Positions 23,201 to 30,620 of a stretch of 33,887 nt of DNA are shown in pieces; position 1 is the stretch's first letter; the number at the start of each line of letters is the position of its first letter. The notes beneath the pieces were generated by a model that searched no databases, was not told where the DNA came from, and saw only the letters and a program-made list of their open reading frames with translations. This stretch comes from an uncultured Anaerolineaceae bacterium (lineage in GTDB: Bacteria > Chloroflexota > Anaerolineae > Anaerolineales > Anaerolineaceae), in contig CALCNO010000125.1 of NCBI GenBank assembly GCA_937897615.1, positions 1 to 33,887 of the forward strand, read 5' to 3'. A program made the position numbers and the translations under genes.

Positions 23201-24413
23201 CCGTTCCATCCTCAGGTATGAAACTGAGATCCTGACCAAAGGCGGGCAAACCAAGTGGGTGGACATCACCACCAGCGGGATCGTGTACCAGGGCAAAGAC
23301 GCCATCATCGGCACCGCCATTGATATTACCGACCGCAAACAAAAAGAGCGCGAGTTGGAAATGGTTGCCAAGATCAGCGAGGCGCTGCGCGTGGCCATGA
23401 CGCGTGACGAGATCCGCCCCTCCGTACTGCGCGAGATCATGAACTTCCTGGATATTGACGGCGCGCTTATCAGCACCATTGAACTGGGCCCGGAGACCGA
23501 GATACTCGATCGCGCCATGGGGTGCTTTGCCCCTGCCGATATGACGCGCCTGAAGGTCCATGAAGGGCTGACGGGTTACATTATTTCCAACGGCAAAGCG
23601 TATGTCAACAATCACGCTCCGCACGACCCTTACTTTACCTATCCGGAGTTGTTGACCAATCTCTCCTCCATTGCCGGCGTGCCGCTGATCACCAAGGGAG
23701 AAACCGTCGGCGCTTTACTGATCGGCTCAACGCACATCCTGACTGACAACGAACTGCGCTTGCTGAAAACGATCAGCGACATGACCGCCAGTGCCCTGCA
23801 CCGCTCCGATCTCTACGAGCAAACCAGCGCGCAGGCACGCGAGTTAAAACTGGCCTACGATGCCACTTTGGAAGGTTGGGCGCATGCACTGGAGCTGCGC
23901 GACAAAGAAACCCAGGGCCACTCTCTGCGCATTGCCAACATGACACTTAAACTGGCGCTGCGCATGGGGTACAAGGAACAGGAACTTGAAAACCTGCGCA
24001 AGGGCGCCCTGCTGCATGATATTGGCAAGATGGGCGTTCCCGATACGGTTTTGCTGAAGCCCGGCAGCCTTACCGAGGAAGAGTGGAACCTGATGCGCAT
24101 GCACCCGGAATATGCACGCCAAATGCTGATGGATCTGCCTTACTTCAAGGATGCCCTGGATATACCCTATTATCACCACGAGTGGTGGGATGGCTCCGGT
24201 TATCCCCGCGGACTCAAGGGAAAAGAAATTCCCCTGGCGGCACGCATCTTCGCCATTGTGGATGCCTGGGATGCGCTCATCAGCGACCGCCCCTACCGCA
24301 AAGCCTGGACGCGACGCGACGCCCTTTCGCACATTATCGACCAATCCGGCAACCACTTTGACCCGGACGTGGTAAATGCCTTTGTAAAGATGCTGCGCGA
24401 AGAGAAAATCTGA
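20274..24413 (+). CDS. Multi-PAS/GAF HD-GYP phosphodiesterase
   Basis: The 1379-residue protein starts at ATG 20274 with AAGGA 6 bases upstream; a TTG at 20262 is less likely. It contains about seven PAS modules (starting near residues 10, 123, 240, 366, 496, 783 and 906), GAF domains at about 622-780 and 1028-1185, and a C-terminal HD-GYP domain from about 1198. The catalytic region shows EGWAHALELRD, HSLRIA, LLHDIGKMGVPD, HHEWWDGSGYPRGLKG and DAWDALISDRPYR, all HD-GYP hallmarks, so it probably hydrolyses c-di-GMP to GMP. There is no membrane segment and no GGDEF or EAL domain, so it is a cytosolic multi-input sensor. Ligands of the PAS and GAF domains are unknown. Confidence 0.93.
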   Translation: MGEQVDRHFLIDEAFLGSCSDPLLMVNQQGKVLYANAACETQYQIIQGQSILFDLENKGVRKAEQTLAQDTPLPPLIAYTKISEATFNKESCFSLILQSAAPQMTAAASLGETSPEDDNQEIPGAVYQALDDEPMTIIQITEGITTILGYSPEELLNNGSFPFAEIVHPEDLAAVRQSRQQAIGSNNSFDISYRIRHHNGEYQTFRDQGRVAGTAADEKTLFEGWLLPIHEPRNIEEELDESETRLKFFIDASPDAVIYVDSEGAIKLVNPQFNRMLEIEDSMDINGVNILRFIAADENSGSERELTRKLIGGKSHKGYYHAKTMSGKVIPIEVNIRALTSSQGKRTGYIGVIRDMNEWEQTLQSLKTREAQYRAIVEDNPELIVRFNKEGIVTFANQSYSNFCAADVPDLVGHKLIETVPEQLKPVIQMILNYVSPKMEPATKEVTHEGSNREIRWYRWKTRAILDDKGELIEYQSVGEDITNEKNSRQAHQLSEQLVRGLLESIKLIAIMMDPFGRVTFVNSHFLEVSGWSRQEVLGENWIEKFVPPDEGYQLKKILFDSMVNGKIAQRNDNVILTRSGERRLISWHNTLIFNDRHIPQGIASIGEDITEKFYVEKTQEVVYKIAESSLTAASLDDLYASLHKALMGLMPAENFFIALYDPRADILSFPYYLDQYDNCPEPGKPGRGLTEFVLRTGKTLLANPEVFNLLVEENEVESVGTPCVDWLGVPLVIDNEVIGVMVTQSYTEGVRFKKRDEQMLTFVSTQVAMAIERKRAEQALLSSQRRSELLVAASTDGIFLETLEGRILDANEVASRMYGYTHEELLKMRVQDLVEPDFLQDKPGYIDWQLTNGDVVSDIPNVRKDGTAFPVEVSTRLATIDNQTYAVAYVRDIAERKKAERAIVESEENFRTLTQTAAAGIFIHMHGPFVYMNPKWADITGYSEEELRSITFMAIIAPASRSQVEKVFRRRQQNDRSILRYETEILTKGGQTKWVDITTSGIVYQGKDAIIGTAIDITDRKQKERELEMVAKISEALRVAMTRDEIRPSVLREIMNFLDIDGALISTIELGPETEILDRAMGCFAPADMTRLKVHEGLTGYIISNGKAYVNNHAPHDPYFTYPELLTNLSSIAGVPLITKGETVGALLIGSTHILTDNELRLLKTISDMTASALHRSDLYEQTSAQARELKLAYDATLEGWAHALELRDKETQGHSLRIANMTLKLALRMGYKEQELENLRKGALLHDIGKMGVPDTVLLKPGSLTEEEWNLMRMHPEYARQMLMDLPYFKDALDIPYYHHEWWDGSGYPRGLKGKEIPLAARIFAIVDAWDALISDRPYRKAWTRRDALSHIIDQSGNHFDPDVVNAFVKMLREEKI

Positions 24414-24451
24414 TAAAAATAAAAACGCTCCAGAAACAAACCTGGAGCGTT
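24412..24451 (-). terminator. Intrinsic terminator of the cyclophilin gene
   Basis: A perfect 10-bp stem (24424-24433 with 24442-24451) around an 8-base loop is followed on the minus strand by a TTTTTATTTTTA run. On the plus strand it also follows the HD-GYP stop by 10 bases and may act there without a T-run. Confidence 0.85.
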
Positions 24452-24477
24452 CCACTGGTTAGCAATAAAAATCCCGT

Positions 24478-24996
24478 TTAGCTTTCCTCAATCATCACGG
24501 TGAGCAACTTTACGCCCGGATACTCCGGGGCAGCCGGGTTGCGTGCCGGGATGGAAAGCAGCACATCTAATCCCTTGACCACCTGGCCAAAAACTGAATG
24601 CCGGTTGTCCAGCCAGGGGGTAGCCACATGTGTGATAAAGAATTGCGAACCATTGGTGTTCGGCCCGGCGTTGGCCATAGAGAGCACGCCCGGCGCATTA
24701 TGGCGCAGGCTGCTGTGGAATTCATCGTTGAACTTGTAGCCCGGGCCGCCCATGCCGGTGCCGGTCGGGTCGCCGCCCTGGGCCATAAAATCAGTGATCA
24801 CGCGGTGAAAGATGGTGTCGTCATAAAAGCCTTCGCGCGCCAGGAAAACAAAGTTGTTGACCGTTTTGGGCACCTTGGCCGCATAGAGGGAACAGACAAT
24901 GTCGCCTTTTTCGGTTTTGAAGGTGGCCGTGTAGTTCTTTTTGGAGTCAATCTGCATCTGGGGCGGGGTAGCCCACTGCTTGGGTTGTTTTGTCAT
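24478..24996 (-). CDS. Cyclophilin-type peptidyl-prolyl isomerase
   Basis: The 172-residue protein starts at ATG 24996 with AAAGGA 5 bases upstream. It holds the cyclophilin core: FVFLAREGFYDDTIFHRVITDFMAQGGDP, GTGMGGPGY, GVLSMANAGPNTNGSQFFIT and the final LDNRHSVFGQV. The catalytic Arg lies in FHRV and the substrate-pocket residues in FMAQGG and MANAGPNTNGSQFF. There is no signal peptide, so it is cytosolic. It accelerates cis-trans proline isomerisation. It lies 42 bases after the metal permease and may be co-transcribed with it, although a TATAAT overlapping the permease stop could serve as its own promoter. Confidence 0.95.
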   Translation of the reverse strand: MTKQPKQWATPPQMQIDSKKNYTATFKTEKGDIVCSLYAAKVPKTVNNFVFLAREGFYDDTIFHRVITDFMAQGGDPTGTGMGGPGYKFNDEFHSSLRHNAPGVLSMANAGPNTNGSQFFITHVATPWLDNRHSVFGQVVKGLDVLLSIPARNPAAPEYPGVKLLTVMIEES

Positions 24997-25038
24997 CGCA
25001 ATCCTTTCAGATACCGTTATCCGTTTATTTGCATTTGA

Positions 25039-25890
25039 TTATAAGGCACTTTGCCTGCGGCGCAGTGAGGTGATTCCCCAGGTGATAGCAAACACCAGCG
25101 TACACGTGAGGACAATGGCCGCGCCCGAAGCAATGCTGAGGTAATACGAGAGGAACAACCCTATCACTCCGGAAGCGCAGGCGATCACGCTGGCGAGCAG
25201 CATCATCTTTGGCAGCCGGCTGGTCAAGAGAGAAGCAGTTGCCGCCGGCGTTACCAGCATGGCGACCATGAGTGCCACGCCAACCGTTTGCAGCGCCACC
25301 GCTACCGTAATGGCAATGAGGATGAGAAGCAGGGTGTTAACCGCCTGCACCGGCATACGCAGCGTGGTGGCAAGCACCGGGTCAAAAGACACGGTGAGGA
25401 ATTCCTTGTAGAACGCCAGCACCACCAACAGGACCAACCCGGCAAAGGCGCCAATCGTCCACAGGCTGCCGCTGGTTACAGAAAGCACATCGCCAAAAAG
25501 AAAATGGCTGAGGTCAACGGCATAACTGCGCACGGTTGAGATGAGGGCAATCCCCAGGGCAAACATCCCGGCAAAAACGATGCCGATGGCCGTGTCCTCC
25601 TTGATCTTGGAGTTCTTGCTGATAAAGCTGATGCCCAGCGAGGAAACAATGGAAGTGCCCATAGCCCACCAGAAGAGCGCCTCGCGCGCTCCGCCGCTCA
25701 CCAGATACCCCACGGCCAACCCGGGCAAAAGGGTATGCGCCAACGCATCGCCAAAAAAGGCCATGCCGCGCAAAACAATGTACGTGCCCACCACCGCACA
25801 AACAATGCCTACCAGGATCGAGGCAATCAGGCCGCGCTGCATGAAAGCATAAGAAAACGGTTGAACCAGAAAAGAAATGATGGCGTTCAT
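25039..25890 (-). CDS. Zn/Mn ABC transporter permease
   Basis: The 283-residue permease starts at ATG 25890, sharing one base with the stop of the ATPase gene (TGATG); the longer start at 25914 lies within that gene. It belongs to the ABC-3 family (ZnuB/MntB/AdcB), with eight or nine hydrophobic helices and the conserved MAFFGDALAHTLLPGLAVGYL and LLTSRLPKMM blocks, and a central GDVLSVTSGSL segment. It imports Zn2+ or Mn2+ and would need a metal-binding lipoprotein that is not encoded next to it. Zinc is favoured by the operator type upstream, but this is an inference. Confidence 0.9.
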   Translation of the reverse strand: MNAIISFLVQPFSYAFMQRGLIASILVGIVCAVVGTYIVLRGMAFFGDALAHTLLPGLAVGYLVSGGAREALFWWAMGTSIVSSLGISFISKNSKIKEDTAIGIVFAGMFALGIALISTVRSYAVDLSHFLFGDVLSVTSGSLWTIGAFAGLVLLVVLAFYKEFLTVSFDPVLATTLRMPVQAVNTLLLILIAITVAVALQTVGVALMVAMLVTPAATASLLTSRLPKMMLLASVIACASGVIGLFLSYYLSIASGAAIVLTCTLVFAITWGITSLRRRQSAL

Positions 25891-26693
25891 CAGTCCTCCC
25901 CGCCGTGGCAGCAATTATCATCCATCGTCACCACGTTGCCATTCGCGTCGGTGATCTTGAGACGCCCGCCAAAGGCACGCAGCAGCTTGTCATCGGTGAG
26001 GGTTTCTGCCGCCGCGCCGAAGCCAATGATGTGATGGTTGAGGAGCAGAATGCGATCAAAGTAAGTGGCGGCCTGTTCCAGGTCGTGGGTGGCCACCATC
26101 ACCGTCACCCCCTTCTGATGCAGGGTTTCCAGCAAGTGCAGCACCCCCTCCTGCGAAGGCAAATCCAGGCCTGAAAGCGGCTCGTCCATCAGGATCAGTT
26201 CGGCTTCCTGGGCAAGCGCGCGGGCAATAAACATGCGCTGCTGCTGCCCACCGGAAAGGCGCCCAATCTGGCGCGAAGCCAGCTCAGTTAACTCCACCGT
26301 TGCCAGGGCTTCCTTCACCGCCTGTTGATCCGTACGACCCGGCCAGCTAAAAGGTTTCATTTTGGCCGCACGCCCCATCATCACCACATCAGAAACGCTC
26401 ACCGGAAAGCGCCAATCTACCTGCGAGCGCTGCGGGATATAGGCAATGCAAATGTGCTTGCGCGGGGTGTCGCCATAAATATTGACCTCTCCCTGATCAG
26501 GCGCAAGCACGCCCGCCACAATTTTGAAGAGCGTGCTTTTGCCGGCACCGTTTGGCCCCACTACCGCCACGCGTTCGCCGCGGTGAAGGTGGAAGGTGAG
26601 GTCATCCAGCACCCTTGCCGTTCCATACGCCAGGGAGACGTGGCGAATATCCAGAATAGGCTGGTCAGCCTGATGGTGCACATGCGGGTACAT
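25890..26693 (-). CDS. Zn/Mn ABC transporter ATPase
   Basis: The 267-residue ATPase has Walker A GPNGAGKS at 46-53, Q-loop YIPQRSQVDWRFPVSVSDVVMMGR typical of metal-import ATPases (ZnuC/MntB type), signature RLSGGQQQR and Walker B LILMDEPLSGLD, H-loop VATHD. The first residues hold MYPHVHH and the last hold NCCHGGED, so both ends carry possible metal ligands, an uncommon feature. The ATG at 26693 is 90 bases downstream of a Zur-like box. The metal cannot be fixed from sequence alone. Confidence 0.9.
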   Translation of the reverse strand: MYPHVHHQADQPILDIRHVSLAYGTARVLDDLTFHLHRGERVAVVGPNGAGKSTLFKIVAGVLAPDQGEVNIYGDTPRKHICIAYIPQRSQVDWRFPVSVSDVVMMGRAAKMKPFSWPGRTDQQAVKEALATVELTELASRQIGRLSGGQQQRMFIARALAQEAELILMDEPLSGLDLPSQEGVLHLLETLHQKGVTVMVATHDLEQAATYFDRILLLNHHIIGFGAAAETLTDDKLLRAFGGRLKITDANGNVVTMDDNCCHGGED

Positions 26694-26782
26694 GCTTATT
26701 CCAGCCTTTCGGCAACTAAGTGTAAATCAGTGGTGTGTCCGATCAAATCCAACCGCCTTCCAATCTCTGGCATTATTCTTAT

Positions 26783-26805
26783 TGAAAACGATTTTCATTA
26801 TTGTA
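26783..26805 (-). promoter_or_regulatory. Zur/Fur-like operator with -10 box for the metal importer
   Basis: TGAAAACGATTTTCA (26783-26797) is a perfect 6-3-6 inverted repeat closely resembling known Zur boxes of actinobacteria (TGAAAATxATTTTCA type). On the minus strand an extended -10 TGA-TACAAT (26800-26805) lies immediately upstream, so the operator covers the start site. Repression by a Fur-family regulator is expected when metal is plentiful. Confidence 0.75.
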
Positions 26806-26944
26806 TCATCGGCAAAGGTTTTCGAACAGAAGATCGTTCTGCAGTATTTGTATATACGGTTATCGCGAAGAAAATTGTGTTTTATCGTGGACTGGGGATA
26901 CAGCTTCGTACGATGAAGATGTTGAACTTTCTTTACACCCATGA

Positions 26945-27442
26945 TTACTCAAATTCAATCATAGTACCCGATGCAATTACTCCTATCCTATTCCCGGAAA
27001 ATTCAGTGTAATCTAAATCCATCGCAACAATTGCATTTGCTCCTCTTTGAGCCGAAATATATTTAAGTTTCCGAATAGAGAGGTTCTTTGCCCTGCTAAG
27101 CTTTTTCTCAAACTCAGTACTGCGAGACCCTAAAAAATCCTGAATATCTGAAGAAAACTCGCTCCACATTCCTGTGCCGATAACAACTTCCGTGCTTTCG
27201 ACACCAATATACTTTTTTATCCTATGGCCTTCAAGTGAATTGGTCGTCGTAACAACAACTTCATCTATTTTGACATTTGCACAATCAAAGCAGTATTCTT
27301 TGTTATCCAGCAAAACCGATTTAATACTGGTCTTTTCGCATTTACTACAGACGTGGGTTAACTTTGGCAACTCATGGTTACAGACAACGCATCGCGTTGA
27401 ATCCTCGTAAACCTCTTCATGACAATACGGGCAAAGCCTCAT
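26945..27442 (-). CDS. Double zinc-ribbon plus YbjQ/UPF0145-like protein
   Basis: The 165-residue protein starts at ATG 27442 (GAGG 5 bases upstream; a GTG at 27448 is also in frame). Residues 1-60 hold four CxxC knuckles (CPYC, CVVC, CSKC, CFDC) that could make two zinc ribbons. The C-terminal 90 residues match the YbjQ/UPF0145 heavy-metal-binding-like domain (VVIGTGMWSEFSSDIQDFLG, RGANAIVAMDLDYTE, GTMIEFE). The combination is unusual but known for zinc-ribbon-containing relatives. The coding region is distinctly AT-richer than its neighbours, suggesting acquisition. Function unknown. Upstream of the metal importer on the same strand, but not clearly in its operon. Confidence 0.78.
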   Translation of the reverse strand: MRLCPYCHEEVYEDSTRCVVCNHELPKLTHVCSKCEKTSIKSVLLDNKEYCFDCANVKIDEVVVTTTNSLEGHRIKKYIGVESTEVVIGTGMWSEFSSDIQDFLGSRSTEFEKKLSRAKNLSIRKLKYISAQRGANAIVAMDLDYTEFSGNRIGVIASGTMIEFE

Positions 27443-27496
27443 ATTCACCTCAACAGGTCACCACATCATAAATAAATTATACACTTCATGGCATGG

Positions 27497-27540
27497 TCAA
27501 GAGAAATCCCGCCGACGTTTGCCGGCGGGATTTCTCTTGA
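27497..27540. terminator. Perfect 18-bp inverted repeat terminator
   Basis: The 18-base arm 27497-27514 is an exact reverse complement of 27523-27540 with an 8-base loop. It lies 9 bases after the stop of the GSGS-repeat membrane protein and has T-rich tails in the stem, fitting an intrinsic terminator that could work in both directions. Confidence 0.85.
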
Positions 27541-27548
27541 AAGGAGTT

Positions 27549-28544
27549 CTACTCGTGAATATTGATACTGCCACTGCCCTGGTCAAGAATCTTGATGTAG
27601 ATCTTGGTGGTTGCCGTGCTGAACCCGGCGGTTTGCCAGACGCCCAGCGAATTGCCGGAGCCGGCGGCAGAGACCCTTTCCAGCCCGGAAGGAAGATGCA
27701 GGCTGCCAGAGCCTTCATCGAACACTTCCACCTGCAGCGCAGCATTGGTGGGCAGTGCTACGTTCACGGAACCGCTGCCGCTGCTCAGGCTAAAGGTAAA
27801 GGCAGCGCCCTCGGGAACCTTCACGCTCACCGAGCCTGAACCACTGTCCAGCGTCACCTGATACGGGGTTGCCACAGCCGGCAAAATGATATCTGAGGAG
27901 CCGGAGCCCATATCCGCCAACAGGGAAGAAAGTTGAACCTCACCCAGGTTCAAATCAAGGCTGCCCGAACCGCCGTCAACAACCACATCCATCGGCACTG
28001 TCTTTGCCAGTTGGACGTTCCATTTCGGGGTCTCACCGGTAAAGTTCCAGTTCAGCCAGGAATTAGGATCTGTGGTCTCTGAAAGACGCACAACTTTGGT
28101 ACTCGAGCCGCTCACATTGAAATTGAAGATGGAGCGGTGGGTGATCACGGCATGCACCAGTTCATCGCCGCTATCCAGGGCATCCAGCGTGACCGGAGCA
28201 GAGGAAGCCTCAAGATAGACTTTGGCCGAACTGGCAGTGCCAATGGGGGCACTAAAAGTCTCGGTCTGCATCTGGGGCGCAGCCTGGATGCCCAGGTTGG
28301 GGCTCATCAACAAAAAGGCGATCACGCCCGCCACCGCCAGCAGCCCGATCAGCGTTCCCGCCCACGGGAAGCGCCGCCCCAGGATCATATCCATGCCCAG
28401 CACGATGAGCAAAACCGGCCAGAATTTGAGCACCTGCCCAATGCTGATGGCAGGCACGTAGCCCAAATTGATCAACAGCCAGATAAGCCCTACCCCCACC
28501 AGGATGATCGGCCAAAAGAAAGAATGCCTTCTGTGGTTTTCCAT
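27549..28544 (-). CDS. LiaF-like membrane protein with GSGS beta repeats
   Basis: The 331-residue protein starts at ATG 28544 with GTGAGG 8 bases upstream. The first 90 residues contain three or four membrane helices with the LiaF-type DUF5668 pattern (FWPIILVGVGLIWLLINLGYV and FWPVLLIVLGMDMILGRR). The remaining 230 residues are soluble and contain six GSGS motifs spaced roughly 20 residues apart (for example GSGSLDL, GSGSVSV, GSGSVNV, GSGSLHL, GSGSINI), which suggests a right-handed or parallel beta 'toastrack' adhesin-type domain as in DUF2154/DUF4097. LiaF-type proteins modulate cell-envelope stress signalling; no LiaRS pair is nearby, so a specific role is unproven. Confidence 0.82.
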   Translation of the reverse strand: MENHRRHSFFWPIILVGVGLIWLLINLGYVPAISIGQVLKFWPVLLIVLGMDMILGRRFPWAGTLIGLLAVAGVIAFLLMSPNLGIQAAPQMQTETFSAPIGTASSAKVYLEASSAPVTLDALDSGDELVHAVITHRSIFNFNVSGSSTKVVRLSETTDPNSWLNWNFTGETPKWNVQLAKTVPMDVVVDGGSGSLDLNLGEVQLSSLLADMGSGSSDIILPAVATPYQVTLDSGSGSVSVKVPEGAAFTFSLSSGSGSVNVALPTNAALQVEVFDEGSGSLHLPSGLERVSAAGSGNSLGVWQTAGFSTATTKIYIKILDQGSGSINIHE

Positions 28545-28606
28545 ATATTCACCTCACTTCATGTATTGTTCAGTATACGCATTCCATGAAGATTGGTTGC
28601 ACGGTG

Positions 28607-30613
28607 TCAGGCATCAGAAGCTGACAGGGAGACTTCAAAGCGGAAGCGGCAGTCTTCTTCAAACCACATGGGAAAATTGGTGCCCCACAGATTATTGAGC
28701 AGGCAAAAATGCATTCCTTTGGCAAGGTCCGGCTGCTGGTTGTTAAAGTCCAGCAGCGAGGGTGCCCCCGGCGCTACCAGCGCGGAATCCAATGGAGAAA
28801 TGGTCAGTGCCTTCCCTGCCCGCAAAGCACGCACCCCCTGCCCCACAGCGTGCAGATGGCGGTTGCCGTTCTCCACCACACTCAACGGAGAGAGCCATTT
28901 ACCCAGCTTGTGCAGCTGCCAGTCCAGCGTACCGCTCTGCGCGGGCATAAACCCCAGCCACAGCGCCTCCGGCATACGGCAGGGAACCTTGTGGAACCAT
29001 TGCAAATCGATGCGCAGGCTAGTAGTGCTTTTTGCCAGCGCATATTCCAGCCAGGTATCGCGCGGGGCCCCGTAACGCTTGCAGGCTTCCTCTTCAAAGG
29101 TGAGGCGGAAGAGCAGCGAAGCGCCAGCAGCGCCAGAACGAGAATACACCTCCAGCACATGCGGCGTCCACAAGCGGCTGACCGGGTTGGCCTTTTCCAG
29201 CCCGGGTTTGCTGAAATCCTCCCGCGCCCAGCCGCTGCTCTGCATGGAGGGCAGGATGTACTGGCCTATGAAGCGGTCATAATCCGCCGCGGAAAAGGTC
29301 TGGTAAGCGTAAGTGCCCAGCCTGGCAGCCGGGCCGCTCCACTCCTGGCCGGTTGCCCGTTCAATCAAGGAGGTCACTTCAGCCGTTACAGGGTCAAAAC
29401 GCACGCTAAGCCGGTCATTCTCAAGTATCAGATGCGAGAGATCCGCTCTGGTCCACGCCGAAAGCTCCGGCTGCAGCGGGCGGATGGCCTCCAGGCGCGC
29501 GCGGGCCTCAGCCCCCAGCGGCGAATCCTCAAGGGCATTCAGCGCATTGGTGATATAGGCGCGCTTTTCCACCCAGGAGGATTCGAATTTGCGGAAATTC
29601 GGTTTGCTGCGTGCAGCGCGGAAGCTTGCGGCCTCGTAAGCCTCGTGGTCATCCAGATGCGTTTTCTCATCCATGCCCCAGGTGTGTTCCGGCACCATCA
29701 TCAGCCGGCGGTTGAAGTTGAAGAACTGCGTATCGGCATAACTTACCTTTTTCTCATGCAGCCAGCCCAGGCGCAGGCGCAGCAATTCGCGGTAGCGGCT
29801 CACCTTGATGGGATCACTGCCCACACCGTGAATCCACGTATCGCCAATCTCGGCATCCACCACCGGCAGCGTGGCACGCACGGTCTCCAGGCGCGCGGCA
29901 AAGGCATCCAGCGTGGAGGCAAACACCTGCGCGCCGGGGAACAAACTGCGTTTGTCGCGGTAGACTTCCAGCACCTCGCCCACGGATTGCGGGCCCATGT
30001 TGTCGCTGGTGTGGCCAAAAGCCAGGGCATCCTCCAGGCCGGGGATGTCAAAGGCACTGCCATAGCCGCTCTCATACATCACCATCAACTCGGCGCCGGA
30101 ATCATCCAGCCAGCGGAAGAGCCGCGGAACGGCGGGCACAGTGGAGCCAGGGTTGACGCCGATATGTAGAAACTTAATGCCAGCCTGCACCATCAACGGC
30201 ACGATCCCACGCGTGTGGCCGGGCACATCGGTAAGCTTGGCGGCAATCGTCTTGCGGCCAAAGCGTTCATCCAGGCGTTGAGACAGACTCAGGCCAAAGC
30301 GGAAAAGTTCAGCATCCTCCAGTTCGGTATGCGTGGTAAAAGGCAGGGCATGCCAGGCAATCTCGCCGCGCTGGATGGCGTCTTCCATCTCCCTGCGCGC
30401 CTTTGGCGAAGCCTGCTCCAGATATTCGTAGATCAGCCAGGAGCCGGTAGTCCACAGAAAGCGCTCCGGCCTGCCAGATTCGCGCATCTCGCGCGCTACG
30501 CGCAGCGATGCCGGGATATATTTCGTGAAATAATTATTGACCACCACCGAGGCGTAGTCGGTGAAGCCCACATCCAGGTGGGTCTTGAAGATAAGGTGAA
30601 TGTTCCTGGGCAT
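28607..30613 (-). CDS. GH38-like alpha-mannosidase family glycosidase (DUF5054 type)
   Basis: The 668-residue protein opens with IHLIFKTHLDVGFTDY, the HxD motif (H12 and D14) that supplies zinc ligands in GH38 N-terminal domains, then has HALPFTTHTELED and LTDVPGHTRGIVPLM motifs of the catalytic (beta/alpha)7 barrel. The middle and C-terminal regions resemble the DUF5054 beta-sandwich. It lacks a signal peptide, so the enzyme is probably cytoplasmic. It is transcribed with the upstream GPH-type transporter, 7 bases apart, so it likely acts on an imported oligosaccharide or glycoside. GH38 enzymes usually act on alpha-mannosides but DUF5054 proteins have not, to my knowledge, been assigned a substrate. 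Confidence 0.82.
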   Translation of the reverse strand: MPRNIHLIFKTHLDVGFTDYASVVVNNYFTKYIPASLRVAREMRESGRPERFLWTTGSWLIYEYLEQASPKARREMEDAIQRGEIAWHALPFTTHTELEDAELFRFGLSLSQRLDERFGRKTIAAKLTDVPGHTRGIVPLMVQAGIKFLHIGVNPGSTVPAVPRLFRWLDDSGAELMVMYESGYGSAFDIPGLEDALAFGHTSDNMGPQSVGEVLEVYRDKRSLFPGAQVFASTLDAFAARLETVRATLPVVDAEIGDTWIHGVGSDPIKVSRYRELLRLRLGWLHEKKVSYADTQFFNFNRRLMMVPEHTWGMDEKTHLDDHEAYEAASFRAARSKPNFRKFESSWVEKRAYITNALNALEDSPLGAEARARLEAIRPLQPELSAWTRADLSHLILENDRLSVRFDPVTAEVTSLIERATGQEWSGPAARLGTYAYQTFSAADYDRFIGQYILPSMQSSGWAREDFSKPGLEKANPVSRLWTPHVLEVYSRSGAAGASLLFRLTFEEEACKRYGAPRDTWLEYALAKSTTSLRIDLQWFHKVPCRMPEALWLGFMPAQSGTLDWQLHKLGKWLSPLSVVENGNRHLHAVGQGVRALRAGKALTISPLDSALVAPGAPSLLDFNNQQPDLAKGMHFCLLNNLWGTNFPMWFEEDCRFRFEVSLSASDA

Positions 30614-30620
30614 ACTGGGA

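Noticed and set aside
28709..30169. A 486-codon open frame on the plus strand opposite the GH38-like gene
   Set aside because: It lies fully within a gene with clear catalytic motifs on the other strand and its translation shows no domain or plausible composition. High GC in the third codon position explains the absence of stops.
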